A stretch of 64,000 nt of DNA from Spinacia oleracea. Lineage: Eukaryota; Streptophyta; Magnoliopsida; Caryophyllales; Amaranthaceae. The number at the start of each line of letters is the position of its first letter. The first letter of the stretch is position 1. Below the pieces are notes generated by a model that saw only the letters and a list, made by a program, of their open reading frames with translations, had not been told where the DNA came from and did not search any database. Location: positions 105,248,141 to 105,312,140 of the forward strand of contig NC_079487.1 of the NCBI RefSeq assembly GCF_020520425.1, written 5' to 3'. This document shows positions 33,706 through 45,400 of the stretch, one piece after another. Position numbers and translations under genes: made by a program.

Positions 33706-34076
33706 AATCAGATTCTTTTAAAAAAAAAGTACGTGGTGGTGTGTGAAGGTGTTTCTACGTGAAGGTGGTGGTGCATGAATGACCGAGAATGTTAAGAAGA
33801 AAGCTGTCAGAATGTCGCCGGATTTTAGGAGTAGGCGGTCGGAGATAGAGGGTTAAAAGTTGGAGGTGAGAAGTGAAGGGAGGGGGCGTAGAATTTATAA
33901 GGGTAAAATCGTACTTTTACGTAAAATACGCGAGCGATTTTAACGTATGCGGACGTCGAATAGCGATACACTAAACTATTAATAGGATACGTTAAAACGT
34001 TCTCATCCATATCTAAAAATTCCAACAATATCATCCGTTAAAGTATATAGGTGAAACAAATTTTCAATGTTATTAG

Positions 34077-34274
34077 AATTACGATCGGGATCGTAGGACT
34101 GTCTTGATTGCTCAACTTATCAAACCTGCTTTCCTTACCGATTCAAAGTGGGATCCTGATCATGACATACTTGCTAATTTCCACCCCGGCAACACGTCAA
34201 GAGCACCTGGAAACGTTCATGCAGGGGCTTGGTACATCGGCTATAGAAAAACATGCTCCAGGAATCCAGGATGA
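34077..34274 (+). other. Exon-like open stretch, unknown protein
   Basis: 65 codons open in one frame up to TGA at 34272 (LIAQLIKPAFLTDSKWDPDH, then GAWYIGYRK), with balanced codons unlike its AT-rich flanks. No ATG at the start, so it would be an internal exon or a captured fragment. I do not recognise the family. Confidence 0.35.
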
Positions 34275-34465
34275 TTAGCTTCAGGACGTGCAATTTGCAG
34301 CACAAAGTTAGTTGTGCGCATTTACCACTTATGCATGAAAACCAACAAATTGAGCATTACTGCATGTCTGCATTACTCTATTGTCTCTATTCTACGAAAC
34401 ACAAACTAGTCCATCCAAATTATAAAAAATTGTAGTACTTCATAATTACACTACAAAAATTTGTA

Positions 34466-35019
34466 CTCCCTCAGTTCCTAAATACGTATCCAGTTCCTAT
34501 AAATAGCGTTTCCTTGTAAATGTTTAGTTTCCATTTTTGGACATACACCTTTCCCACTTTTCCATACACTTTTCTCACTTTTCCACACACCTTTCCCACT
34601 TTTCTATAAATCATTTTACTTTTTCTTACACATTCTACACTTTTACCACTTTTTAATCACCACATTCACTTTTATATATACTTTATTAATAAACAATTAT
34701 CTACTTTTTCCTTTAAAAAAAAAAAAAACATTCCCAATCATTACCTCTTACACACCATTCAGTTTTATTAATTACCGTGTAAATGTCCAAAGGTCCTACA
34801 TATACCCTATGGGTATGGAATAATGTCATACCCTGGGTTGTGATTGGTTTAGATTTATAAATATCATGTGGGGTTGCTATTTTAGATTTAAATTTAAATC
34901 CCATGTGGGGTTGCTTGTGTGAAAATAACCAATGAGAGCCCAGGGTATGACACTATTCCATACCCATAGGGTATATGTATCAGCTTTCAAAGTGGACACA
35001 TATTTAGGAACGGAGAAAG
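34466..35019. mobile_element. Stowaway-type MITE nested in the CACTA element
   Basis: Left CTCCCTCAGTTCCTAAATAC, right mirror ATATTTAGGAACGGAGAAAG, flanked by TA at 34464-34465 and 35020-35021. It interrupts the CACTA element 17 bp from its left end and itself carries a smaller MITE. Confidence 0.85.
34799..34977. mobile_element. Small MITE nested in the Stowaway
   Basis: CATATACCCTATGGGTATGG at 34799 is mirrored at 34958-34977. The paired arms extend about 40 bp (including GTCATACCCTGGG/CCCAGGGTATGAC) around a short centre with the direct repeat CATGTGGGGTTGCT. TA dinucleotides flank it. Confidence 0.85.
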
Positions 35020-35274
35020 TATCTTTTATGACAACCTAATAACGACGGGTAAAAATCCCATCGTAAAAGAGCTTTTACGACGGGGATAACAACCCAACAA
35101 AGACGGGAACAACCGTCGCAAATGTCTTTTACAACGGATTAACGACGGGATTTTCCATTAACGACCGCCCCTTTTATGACGGGTTCGCGACGGAAAATCC
35201 CGTCGTTAATCAACAATTATTTACCTTTAGCGATGGGATTTCCCGTCGTTAATAGTACAATTTCTTGTAGTGTA

Positions 35275-35895
35275 AAACACTGGTGTAACATAAACTACTA
35301 TAGACTACTCAACATTATCAAAATAAATTTGTTAAAAGCGACAATTATTTTGAAACGGAAAATAAACTTTCCCAAACCTAACAAGGTACACCGTAACACC
35401 CCTCAACAGTATACAATGAACGAGAAAAAAAAAAAACAGGGAGTCAAAAGTATACTGTATATTCCTAGTGTAATGTCTCTATCCTTCCAAATCATTAAAT
35501 ACGGAGTATGAAAAAGAATCATGAAATATGGTTCTATCTCCATCATATACAGTTTCCACCCCCGAAAATTAATGTTGATATTTCTTTCCATTTCTGGATT
35601 ACTTTGTGTGTTTGGGTGGCTGCTGTTTAAAGGGGCCATGCAAGAATTCTACCTAAATAAACAACAACTAGTCAGTGGCGAAGCGAGGATTTTTTTGATG
35701 GCTTGTCACCACCGTCTACTTATTATACTTCAAATTGGGGATCAATTGTTTAAACTTGATAGGACACCTTCAAATACGCTAATTTGAAAACCTGGATTTG
35801 TTAGACATAATAAAGTACAATGAATTGTCTTATTTTAAAAACAATTACATTAACTACGTCATGTATTTATTTATTAAAAAATGGATTTAACGCAA
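35275..35895. other. Intergenic, nothing firm
   Basis: AT-rich. A possible hAT end CAGTGGCGAAGCGAGG at about 35674 lacks a partner. Confidence 0.4.
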
Positions 35896-35898
35896 TTC

Positions 35899-36158
35899 GT
35901 GGACTATGGACCGTGGTGCACATAGAGCTACGTGCACCAAAAGAACATGTGTGCATAAGTAAAAGAACACGACACTACGGCAAAAGAACATGCGATATAA
36001 TATTTCACTTTTTTATTATAAAAATAATTGATTATTTTACTATTTATTAAAACCTAAATAAAAAAAAATACTCATGTTCTTTTCTCGTAACCAGATGTTC
36101 TTTCAATTATATACTGTGTTCTTTTAGTGCACGTAGCTCTATGTGCACCATGGTCCAC
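35899..36158. mobile_element. MITE with about 45-bp inverted ends, superfamily unclear
   Basis: GTGGACTATGGACC, GTGCACATAGAGCTACGTGC and AAAAGAACA at the left are mirrored by TGTTCTTTTAGTGCACG, TAGCTCTATGTGCACCATGG and TCCAC at the right, 260 bp overall. Each arm also has internal GTGCAC palindromes. Target duplication not clear. Confidence 0.8.
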
Positions 36159-36159
36159 C

Positions 36160-36805
36160 TTCTAAATTGCGGGTTTAACGTCAAAATTGTTCGCTTTTAC
36201 TCTTCTTTAAAGTCATAATTTTTAATTTCGAATTAGATAAATACAGTATATAACAGGGGAAGGATAAAAGTTTAGAAAATAAAGAAAATGGAAGTTTTAT
36301 AAGAACAAATGAATGGAGAATGCATATAAAAATAGGGTTGCAGATTGCAATCTATCAACAAGAGTAAGAAGTGGAAGAGATATTGGGAAAAAAAAGAGAG
36401 GAATAAGTGGTGCATTGCTTAAACATAGTGGGAGTTGAACCAATAAACAAAAAGGATGAAAATAATAAAAGGGGCGCAGGAGTTTGGTTTCGAAAACAAT
36501 TCACCAACTTCATGTTGCGCGCAAACATTCTAACCACTGAACCAAATGAACATTTTATGTCTCCTTGTCCACGACTCCACGCTAATGTTATAAGTGTTTT
36601 TTTAGTTTGGGAATGGTATCACGTAACACACCATGCCCAAGGATAGTTCTGCCCCTAAGGCCCCAACTAGTCTCCTATCACACAATCGATCTAAAACTTA
36701 CGAAGTACTTACTTAAAAGTTAAACTTATTCCTTATAATATTTTGAACGTGGTGAGGTGACATGACATGGGGTATGAAACAAGATCTTCTACAAAAATTT
36801 GTAAG
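36160..36805. other. Intergenic, nothing recognised
   Basis: AT-rich sequence with no coding signal beyond short chance frames. Confidence 0.4.
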
Positions 36806-36809
36806 CAAA

Positions 36810-37118
36810 CTATATTATTAAAGCGGAGTGGTGGTTAATGTGAGTGCTCCAAAATCCCAATTCTCAAACTACAACTACTCCATGTCATCACCCTTAATTC
36901 CCTTAAATTAAGCTAAACCAAATAGAAGTAGGAAACTACCAAAGGATGGAATTAAAATATCAACACGAGGCAAAAAATACTAACAAAACAGAAAAGTATT
37001 AAAAACTTTAATCAATTTAAATAATAATATGAATAAAGAAGGAAACTAAAATTATTACTCTAGGAAATATTTACTAATTTTATAAAAATCCCGTGCATTT
37101 TGCACGGGCACAAACTAG
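36810..37118 (+). mobile_element. Small non-autonomous Helitron
   Basis: The right end has a perfect hairpin CCCGTGCA-TTT-TGCACGGG (37090-37108), six bases, then CTAG (37115-37118) before host T. The left end CTATATTATTAAAGCGG at about 36810 resembles the TCTATATTATTAAA start of many plant Helitrons, though its first bases do not read TC. About 300 bp and without coding sequence. Confidence 0.75.
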
Positions 37119-37129
37119 TATTAAAATAA

Positions 37130-37400
37130 AGTAAATGATATACTCCAGAAAAACCCTAGCCGTCCTCCCTTTTTTTTTTCTCTATAGGGTTTACAAATTT
37201 CAAAGGATTTTTAGGCCGGAAATAGGAAATTTCTTCGGAAATTTGGCCATTTCCGGCCCTTTTGGTTTAATTATTCATGTGTTTGTCTTCAGATTCAATA
37301 AAACTACATCCTTTGAGTGTAGTAAATTTCCCTACGGTGGGATTAGTGAGTTTAGTAAGCTCCCCTATAGTGGCCGGGATTAGTTGAGTATTTGGGTTTA
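37130..37400 (+). repeat. Dispersed repeat copy with palindrome (partner of 30969-31100)
   Basis: Palindrome at 37214-37258 (GGCCGGAAATAGGAAATTTC, centre TTCGG, mirrored to TTTCCGGCC). Upstream AACCCTAG and downstream GTCTTCAGATTCA match the inverted copy at 31 kb. Class unknown. Confidence 0.65.
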
Positions 37401-38870
37401 GTACTCCGTATTATTTATTAGGAAAGGGAAAAGGGATTGGAGGTAATCATTTTCCCCTCGTTTTGTTGTTGAAAAGATTTAGAAGAAAAGTGCAAACTTG
37501 ATCACATCTTCCACCCATCACCTTTCTTTCTGTTCACTATATATCCTGAGTATTTTTTGGTGCAAGAATCACTATGATTTTATGAAGAAAAGCTTACTCC
37601 GGCTCGTACGGTAGTAATTCATACTCTGTAATCTGTATCATTCACATTTGACGACATTGTACTAATTGTAGCCATGACAAACGCGCGTAGGTCATAATTG
37701 ACACTGACGAAAATGTTCGTACGCACATATTCCAGAGGAATTGAAAAACCCAAGATTATATTATTGATCTGACCGATCTGTGCGCATGAGGTTCAAACCG
37801 ATAACTTCAAAAATTAACAGCCGTTCGTTATCGCCTTTTACGTACAACTAGTTAGTATCCCGAATAATGTCCATAATATTACATATAATTTGAGTTTTTT
37901 TATATAGTCATTTTAAATTTACTTATAATTATATTTTTGTATATATACACAGCTTGAGAAAAATATGAATTTCATTGTATATGAGTTTCAAGAATAAAAT
38001 TGGCTAACCAACCATCTATAAACTAAATTTTTGAGTAATTTGTATTATTTGTGTAATTTTTTTTTGTACTACTTTATTTATGACTTATACGAAAACAATT
38101 CAGTTACAACTGTACATTGATCGAGTTACAATATCAAAATATATTTAAGAGGAAAAAAAAAACATATTTGATTATCTAAAAGAAAGCACAACATTTTTTT
38201 TCCCCTTCTTTTCTTTGTTAATTTCATGATTTTTTAATCTAAATAAATTTATAGAAAACACGTAGAAAAAATATGTCATTTATAGAAACGGTGCAAGTGT
38301 TTCGGGACAAATTTATAAGAAAAGCGGTGCAAGTATACCGAGACGGAGGGGGTAATATTTTTCAAAGAGTGTTAATAATACTTTTAAAATGTAAATTTGT
38401 TAATAGCAGTACATTAAAAATACACTTAAAAGTTCATATACAAAGTATATATTTTTATCAAAAGTTTTTCTTATTTAGATTAAAAAAAATTATGTTTTCT
38501 TTGGTATTACAATTAGGCCAATTAGGGATATCATAGACGGAGTATAACAATTTTTTTATATAAACTTATACTATAAGTCATTGTATTTTAACTATTGTTT
38601 TTAACCATTTATCGCACGGGCTTCAAATAAGTGAGCAAATACTTAAAAGCTGGTAAGACTTCTATCCTGCCCAAGTTGATTGTATTTAAAATTAAGATGA
38701 TAAAGACTTTTATTCCCCTCTAGGATACCCCCTTTATAACTCCTCCTATGCACTACACCCTTCCCTTCACTAAAGCCCTTCCCTCTCACCTCCAATGCCC
38801 CATTATTCACCCTCTACTTCTCTCTTCTTTCCCACACCAAACTACCATTGTCTAACAGTATCCCTCAATC
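37401..38870. other. Intergenic with a decayed Stowaway end
   Basis: AT-rich. Near 38285-38352 AACGGTGCAAGTGTTTCGGGAC and GGTGCAAGTATACCGAGACG (ending GAGGGGGTA) are two tandem copies of a Stowaway-like terminal repeat; the opposite end is not clear. No gene. Confidence 0.4.
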
Positions 38871-38874
38871 TAAT

Positions 38875-39829
38875 GTTGTCAAAACGGTTACTCGAGTCGG
38901 GTCCTGGTCTGATCATCTCGAATCTCGGGTCATGATCCGGTCGAGTCGTATTGGGTCATTTTATCACTCCGGTTGAGGCCAGGTTTGCAGATTCGGTCAA
39001 CTTGATTTTTTGTCTAGTCATGTCGGGTAATTTTTTCATTTCGAATATAGATCGGGTTTGGTTCCGGTCTTATTCCTGTCGGGTACAATTTCATATTTGG
39101 GTCTTATCGAGGGTTTGAGTCGATTTGAGTCGGGCTTGTAGAAGTTAATTTTGGGTTCAGATAATTTATCGGGTCGGTTAAAATTCAGGTTGAGTATACT
39201 CTAAGACACGGGTTAAGACCTGGTCTGATGTCTATCAGGTCTAGTCAAATTTTAATCTTATAATTAATTTTTCGGTTAAATTATTTTTCACCTCCTAAAA
39301 AAATTGAATAATTGTTTTTTACCACCTAAAAAAAATTGTTATTTACCACCTAAAAAAAAATTGTTTTTCGCCACCTCTTAACTACAAAATGGATGCAAAC
39401 TTTATGTGAATTAACGGAAAGTAAGGAAAAATTGTAGCTTATATACATGAAAATCGTGGGAGAGTAGAAGGAAATAAAAAAATATAGTCGTTGAAATGGG
39501 ATCGCATAAGATTTTCGTCCATATTTCCGGTTAAGATGTACAGTTTTAAATTTGTAATTCAACAACAAGTTTCATCAGCTTATAATCGATTTCGGGTTGA
39601 TATGAGGTCGGATGTTGAATCGGGTTGGGGTCATATTCAAGTCGGGTGTTGGGTTCAGGTCCGGGTAAAGCATTAATGTGTCAAAATCGATCGTCGGTTT
39701 TAACGTGTTGGATAAGGTCGCATTATGAATTTTCTGTTTCAACAACATTTTGAGTCTTGGGTCGGATCCAGATCCTTAAGAATACAGGTCGGTGCAGGTC
39801 AATTTCTCGAATGGAGTCAGTTTTTGACA
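38875..39829. mobile_element. Possible hAT-like element with CGGGTC-rich interior
   Basis: Ends GTTGTCAAAA (38876) and TTTTTGACAAC (to about 39823) are inverted. The interior is dominated by CGGGTC/GGTCGGG/TCGAGTCG words. Nested inside at 39280-39380 are tandem ACCACCTAAAAAAAATTGTT units. The flanks TCTAAT and TCTACT are only similar, so the duplication is unproven. Confidence 0.45.
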
Positions 39830-40275
39830 ACTCTACTCAACCTTCCCGCACATAACTAGGTCACCATTGAACATGGTTAATGAAGACGTAAGACAACCTA
39901 ATGGGCACAGGGATGGTCAAATAAAAAAGATATCATTGGACATGGATCTATTGGACATGTTTTTTTTGTCATGGTCTATTTATATAAGTCAAAATAATAC
40001 CCAAATAAATCTAGAATCTAAGGTACTTGCGATAAGAAAATACTAATGCTTGTTCAGTTAGAAGTTGTTTGATGCAAATTAGTTTGTGTTTAATTCAGAA
40101 AGTTATTTTATGTGTTTTGTTAAGAGTAGTATAGACAACCTATTAACTAACTGGTTATTTTATAACTGAAAAGTTTTATATTCACGTGTGCTCACATTTA
40201 TCTCTATCCTTACTCGAATACTCGATTATTGGCAATTAACTATTGATCCACAACCTGCTCTGACTCGATCTTGAC

Positions 40276-40613
40276 TAAAGATGGCCGTGGGCTGGGCTGG
40301 GCTGGGCTGGGTCGGGTCGGGCTTCGGGTCGGGCTTCAGGTCGGGTCGAGCTTCGGGTCAAGCCACGACCCGCATTGTATCATGCCAAGCCATGTCAAAA
40401 AGTTCAAAACAAGGCCCAAGCCCACGGGCTTTTGTGTCGGGTCGGGCCAGTCCGTCGTGTCTAAGACTAATTTTACTAAATTTAGCGTGTTTTATCGAGT
40501 CGTGCTTTTTCCAAAAAATTAAGGCCCAGGCACGACCCACGAATTTGTGCCCGTGTCGTGCCGTGTTTTTTTCGTGCTCGTGTCTGGTCGAGCCCTGCCC
40601 GCAGCCATCTTTA
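40276..40613. mobile_element. hAT-type MITE, 338 bp
   Basis: Ends TAAAGATGGCCGTGGGC (40276) and GCCCGCAGCCATCTTTA (to 40613) are inverted repeats. The host 8-mer ATCTTGAC is duplicated at 40268-40275 and 40614-40621. The interior is GGGCTGGGCTGGG and CGGGTCGGGCTTC low-complexity sequence. Reading frames across it are chance. Confidence 0.92.
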
Positions 40614-40621
40614 ATCTTGAC

Positions 40622-41611
40622 TCAACTCAACCCGTCAAACAACCTTGGGCACCACCCCCTCGCAACCGCATCTTCCCTTGTTAAATACATACACATCTTC
40701 CGGCCCCCACCCACCCTTTGGTAAACAAACACCACCTAAAAATATCTATGCTACTTACCTCAAACAAAAGTTGAAAACCCTTTTACCTCGAGTCAGCTTA
40801 ACAGGCGACCTAGAAAGTACTTTAAGGACCACAAAACTTTACAAGCCAAAAGTTATAGGACACCCCTTTTATTTTAGGACCACAAACAAACATGATAAGA
40901 GCTACGACCTTGAGAATTAAATAGAGATAAGTACACTGTTTCTCACTTTTCTCATATTGGATTTGGACCATAATTGTGTTATTTATGGTTCAATTTAACA
41001 ATGTCCTTGATTCAATTGGCTTCTCCTTTATCATTGGCCCCTCAACATCACCGAAAGCCACTCTTTGTAAAGTGCCCTTGTACCTCAAATATGTCCCAAA
41101 CATGCAAACAACCCCTTAATTATTATTTAATTAACTAACCAACACTTTCATCTTTGAACTAATTAACCCTAATAAATCCACTCACTCAAAGATTGGCCCT
41201 CTCTTTCCACCGGACAAGGTCTCGGTTCACACCCCGTCGGTCTATTGCTCTTTGCTCGGAATATTTTGACATACGTCAATATGCGGTGCACTTTGTTTCG
41301 ATTTTATACTAAACCAACATCTATCATCGATAGACGCTTGAGAGCAAGGGGTGAAGGGGTAAGGGGAAAGCCCACTCCCAAGAACATGTTCGTGAATGGT
41401 AAGGCTCGAACATATGACCTCCACGTCACAAGGTGAGTTGCACACCGTCTCTACCAAGCAAACTGGTTTGTAATTACTCTTAGTTGATCACAATACAACG
41501 TTGTTCTTCTCAAAGGGAAAAAAAGAAGTTAAATACAATACATTTGAGAGCTTAGACCACTACTTGTCTAGTAATTAAGGGGTGGTCCCTTAACTGCAAA
41601 GAGTATTAATC
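40622..41611. other. Intergenic, nothing recognised
   Basis: Mixed sequence between the hAT MITE and the Gypsy element, without supported genes. Confidence 0.4.
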
Positions 41612-41616
41612 CTATT

Positions 41617-42041
41617 TGTTCCGGTGTTGTAAAGATGGAAACAATGGGCTTCGAATGAAGGCCCTTTTGTATGTGTTGAAGATCTTGCTTGTTTGAATGA
41701 GTGGAGTCCGAATTCACCTGCACAAGAGCAAAGTCACTGGCCTCGGGGGTGTTTCCGAGGAAAGCCCCTCCGATGCCTAAGTAAGAATGATGCTCGGATT
41801 CTAGAGAGAAGTTCTCTAGAAGAGTAGTCTTAAGGCGATAAATTGGACGTACCTTGAGGTGTGAGCCTTGGCGGCCTATTTATAGTGTTTGCATAATAAA
41901 TGCCCATAGGTCACTTATTGTTATTGGGCCTTGGGCCTTAATGGATGGCTGAATAGCCATTGGTAGGTTTGATGTTGTTGTTTAGAGCCATTGGGCTTTG
42001 GACTTAGTGGCCCAATTGAGAATTAATTGGGAGCCCAAACA
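41617..42041 (-). repeat. 3' LTR of the Gypsy element
   Basis: 425 bp, TGTTCCGGTG to GCCCAAACA on the plus strand. The neighbouring ATGCCCCCCAGA (42044-42055) is the reverse complement of the polypurine tract. Because the antisense gene starts only 440 bp to the right and reads away from it, this LTR also forms part of that gene's upstream region. Confidence 0.95.
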
Positions 42042-42220
42042 ACATGCCCCCCAGACCCGGTCCATTTAGAATTAAATGGGTGGGTTTCCAGCTGTCAGAA
42101 GTCCGAAAGTTCCCTCTCTTTTTTGAAAAGGGATGATTTGCATTGATGACAAGTGTTGGGAATTGTACTGTGTCATGGAGATCGTGGGTTTGAGGAAGTT
42201 GATGCGCCCTTTCTCTTTTC

Positions 42221-42227
42221 TATAAAT
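42221..42227 (+). promoter_or_regulatory. TATA box candidate of the antisense gene
   Basis: TATAAAT in TTTCTATAAATACTGGG, 256 bp upstream of the antisense ATG and outside the LTR. A pyrimidine-rich leader follows and contains a likely 5' UTR intron (42401-42465: AAAAAG before GTAATT, and CCCTAG before the next exon). Confidence 0.6.
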
Positions 42228-42482
42228 ACTGGGTGCCTTGCTCCTTTTAAACTTTTTACTCCTTATTTCAAACCCATTCTCTCTCTAAATTCCGGCGATC
42301 GCAGTGCAATTTGCTTCTTCAGATCTACGAAATTCGGCCAACTTTAGACTTCGGGAACTTGTGTTGTTCGCTTTATCGGCGAATTCCGCTTCGGAAAAAG
42401 GTAATTTGTTTCTGAGTTCTCCTTTTTTCTTCGTTCTTCCTTCTACCCCTCAATCTAAACCCTAGATCGAGATTTCGCGACC

Positions 42483-45400
42483 ATGGCAAAGAATAGGGGC
42501 AAAAACAAGTTCGTTGTTGGCTCCTCTAGTGAGAGAGAGAACGTGCCTTCGGGGAGGTTACCGAAATCTTCGAGGGGTCGACCTTCGGAGAGGCCGTTGG
42601 AGAAGAGTTCGATTGGTTGGGATGCTTCCGAAGATGAACGTGCAACCTCTGGTGAGAGAGCTGGTTTTTCGGGTGTTCGTCGTCGTTACTCCGAGTTTCC
42701 AGTTCATTGGTCGGAAGCTGATCCGAAGGGCAAGTATGCCTCAATTTTGCATGAGACCACGCAGATCGACGGTCCGTTGGAGAAATCGGTCAGCGGTGAC
42801 TGGTTGGTGGAAGCGAAGTTAGGGAATTATCATCGGAAGGCCGAGGAGCTATACGGAATTCAGCATGCCTTGGGGTACTGGTGCGAGCTTCCTGAACAAG
42901 AGCGTCCTCGGGTGACTCATCCACCGAGGGGGTTCATTTCCGTGTATACTCACCATTTGGAGAATGGTCTCCGCTTTCCTTTGGATCCGTTCGTATCCGA
43001 GGTTTTGGTGTCGTACAACATTAGTTTGGCCCAGCTCACACCCAAATCTATGTGGCACATAATCGGATTTAGATGGGTGTGTGACTTCGTCAATTTCCCT
43101 TGCTCTGTCGCTATTTTTCGGGATCTTCACGATCTGGTTCTCAACCATGCTTCCAAGGGTGATGGGTATGGTTGGTGGACCATTGTCAACAAGAAGTCCC
43201 GAAAGAGGGGGGATCCGAACTACATCACGGCGTACCCCTACCTTAGCTCTGACCACAATTGGAAGACGGAGTGGTTGCTCGTCCGTGTGCCGACGGATCC
43301 GAAGCATCCCAACTTTTATCGTCCTCCGAAGTGGTTCGTGGCTCCTGATCCTGATATGAGGGGTGTGGCGGCTCCAGATCGGAACCATCGCCACTATGTG
43401 GACCTCCTCCAGTGGTTCTTGGCTCAAGAGGATAACCACCGACTGCCGTCTAGCTGGCTCCCGAATCTCAATTACATTCTGAGGGAGGACATTCTTGCTG
43501 TTGCCGGTCTCAGCAGGATTTTTGACAGGGGTAGGTGTCTTTCGGCTGAGACCGTTTTTTCAGTGAGTTTGTCCTCTTTCCTGTTTCGTTTTGCTGACAT
43601 GTTTTGTGCTTTGTTTTTGCAGAGTACGGCTTTAGCTGCATTGATCCTAAGAAGTTGGGCATTTCTTTGGATTTGAAGACTATTCACGACCCGGCTCCCG
43701 AGTACAAGTTCGGAAAAGATAACCCTCGTAATCCTCGTCTGAAGGATTACGTGTTGTCTCCTTTGGGGGTTGCTCGGATATCCGAAGTTCGAGCTGATCC
43801 GTGGGATTCCGCCTCTTCTGTTGAAGCTGTTCCTGTGAAGGTTGTGCTTCCTGAGTTGAAGACGACTTCGGATCCGGTGAGTGTTCATTTATAGGCTCGA
43901 TTTTCTGTTTATCTTTTTCTTTTCGGTTGGCCGTCGGCTAACGTCTTGGTCCTGGACCATCTTTTTAGGGTCCTGGGACTGACGCTGTGCCGCGTGCCGT
44001 TCCTTCGGTTTCATCTCCGGCTCGGATAGATATCTCTTTATCTAGGAACCGGGTATTTCCCGCTTTTTTCTCTATTTCTTCCTTTTTCTTCTTTTACATT
44101 CGTTGACCCTTGGTCTCCCCTTTTTAGGATCAACGCAAAAGGAAGGGTAGCACTCTTTTGAGGCCTTCCACGCATCCGAAGAAAGCGAAGGCTTCTCAGC
44201 CCTCGGAGAAGGTATTTGTTCTGACTTGGAGTTTTTGTAGTTCGTTTCTCCCCTTTTCGGAAACTAATCTTTGAATGCTTGCTATGCAGGAAGCAGTTTC
44301 GGAAGTCATGCCTCCTCCTAAGAATCTTCTTCACTTCATGCCCTTGCCCGGGCAGAAGTTAAAGAGTGTGGTGGTTGCTGAACCGCCGGCCGTGGATCAG
44401 CCGCTGATCGAGGAAGATATCATCCCTTCTCCCCTTAAACCATCTGCTGCTTTGGGGATCGAAATCCAGGATATCACCGAGGTGATGGAGGCGATTGAAG
44501 CCGATTTTGTTCCTGGTTCGGATGTCCCTGAGGTAGCTGGGGAGAAGAAGGAGTCTGCTGATCTTCCCTTCGAGAGGGAGAAGAGTCCAGACAAGGAGAT
44601 GATAGATCTCTCGGGCCCCGAAGCTGCGGTCCCCGAGGTTCAGAAGGAGGTTCCCTCTGCTGGAGAGGAGGAGCAGCCCGAGCAAGGTTTGACGAGGAAG
44701 AGGCGCCACTCAACTTTGGGTTCTACTTCTACCTCGGCCCTGGATAGGCTGATCCATGCTGATCCCTGTTCGGATGTTCCGCTAAAACGGATCCCCGAAG
44801 AAGTAAGGGAGGCGATGGCTCGATATGCCAGGGCTCCGATTTTGGGAGAGGACCCTTTGGCTCACGTGGGATCCTTGGTGGGCCCCGAGGCTGCTCGGGA
44901 GAATCTGCTTCGTGCTAACCCGCAGTGGAGGGTTCCTGGGGCCGAAGAGAGGAATCCGGCAATGATGGCCCAGTACTATCTGAACGAGGTAATTTGCTAG
45001 ATTTTTCTCTTTGAGTTGTGTTTTTGTTTTATGTTTTTCCTATTTTGCTCATCTTTCTCTCGTTCCCAGGCTGTTTTCTGGTCTTCGTTCGCTTCCGAGT
45101 GTAGCTCGGTTGAGGAGAAACAACTGAGGAAATATCGTGAGGCTTATGCTCGTGATATTCCCATTTTGGACCAGAAGGCTGGGCAACTCCTCTCCGAGCT
45201 TACGGAACTCAAGCAGCTGTACCTTCACTATAGTCGCGAGGCTAGAGAGTCTGCTGAGAAGATCGGGACCGAGGTTAGCCAGCTCATCTTCCGAGTTGAA
45301 GAGGATGCTGAGAAGATCGCTTCCTTTGCTGAGGAGAAGAAGGATATGGCCGCTAAGTTCGCTAGCGAACTTGAGGAAAAAGATAGACTCTTCCAGGAGA

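Larger units (their letters stand above)
34449..35272. mobile_element. Short CACTA-type element, interrupted by a Stowaway
   Basis: Left end CACTACAAAAATTTGTA (34449) and right end TACAATTTCTTGTAGTG (to 35272) are inverted repeats, once the Stowaway 34466-35019 is removed. The interior consists of ACGACGGG/CCCGTCGT words in both orientations. Flanks TTA and TAA do not match perfectly as a 3-bp duplication. The original element is only about 270 bp. Confidence 0.75.

Noticed and set aside
35674..35690. hAT-like end CAGTGGCGAAGCGAGG
   Set aside because: No partner end or target duplication was found nearby.
40271..40724. 147- and 83-codon frames
   Set aside because: They translate the GGGCTGGGC/CGGGTC low-complexity interior of a hAT MITE and its flank.
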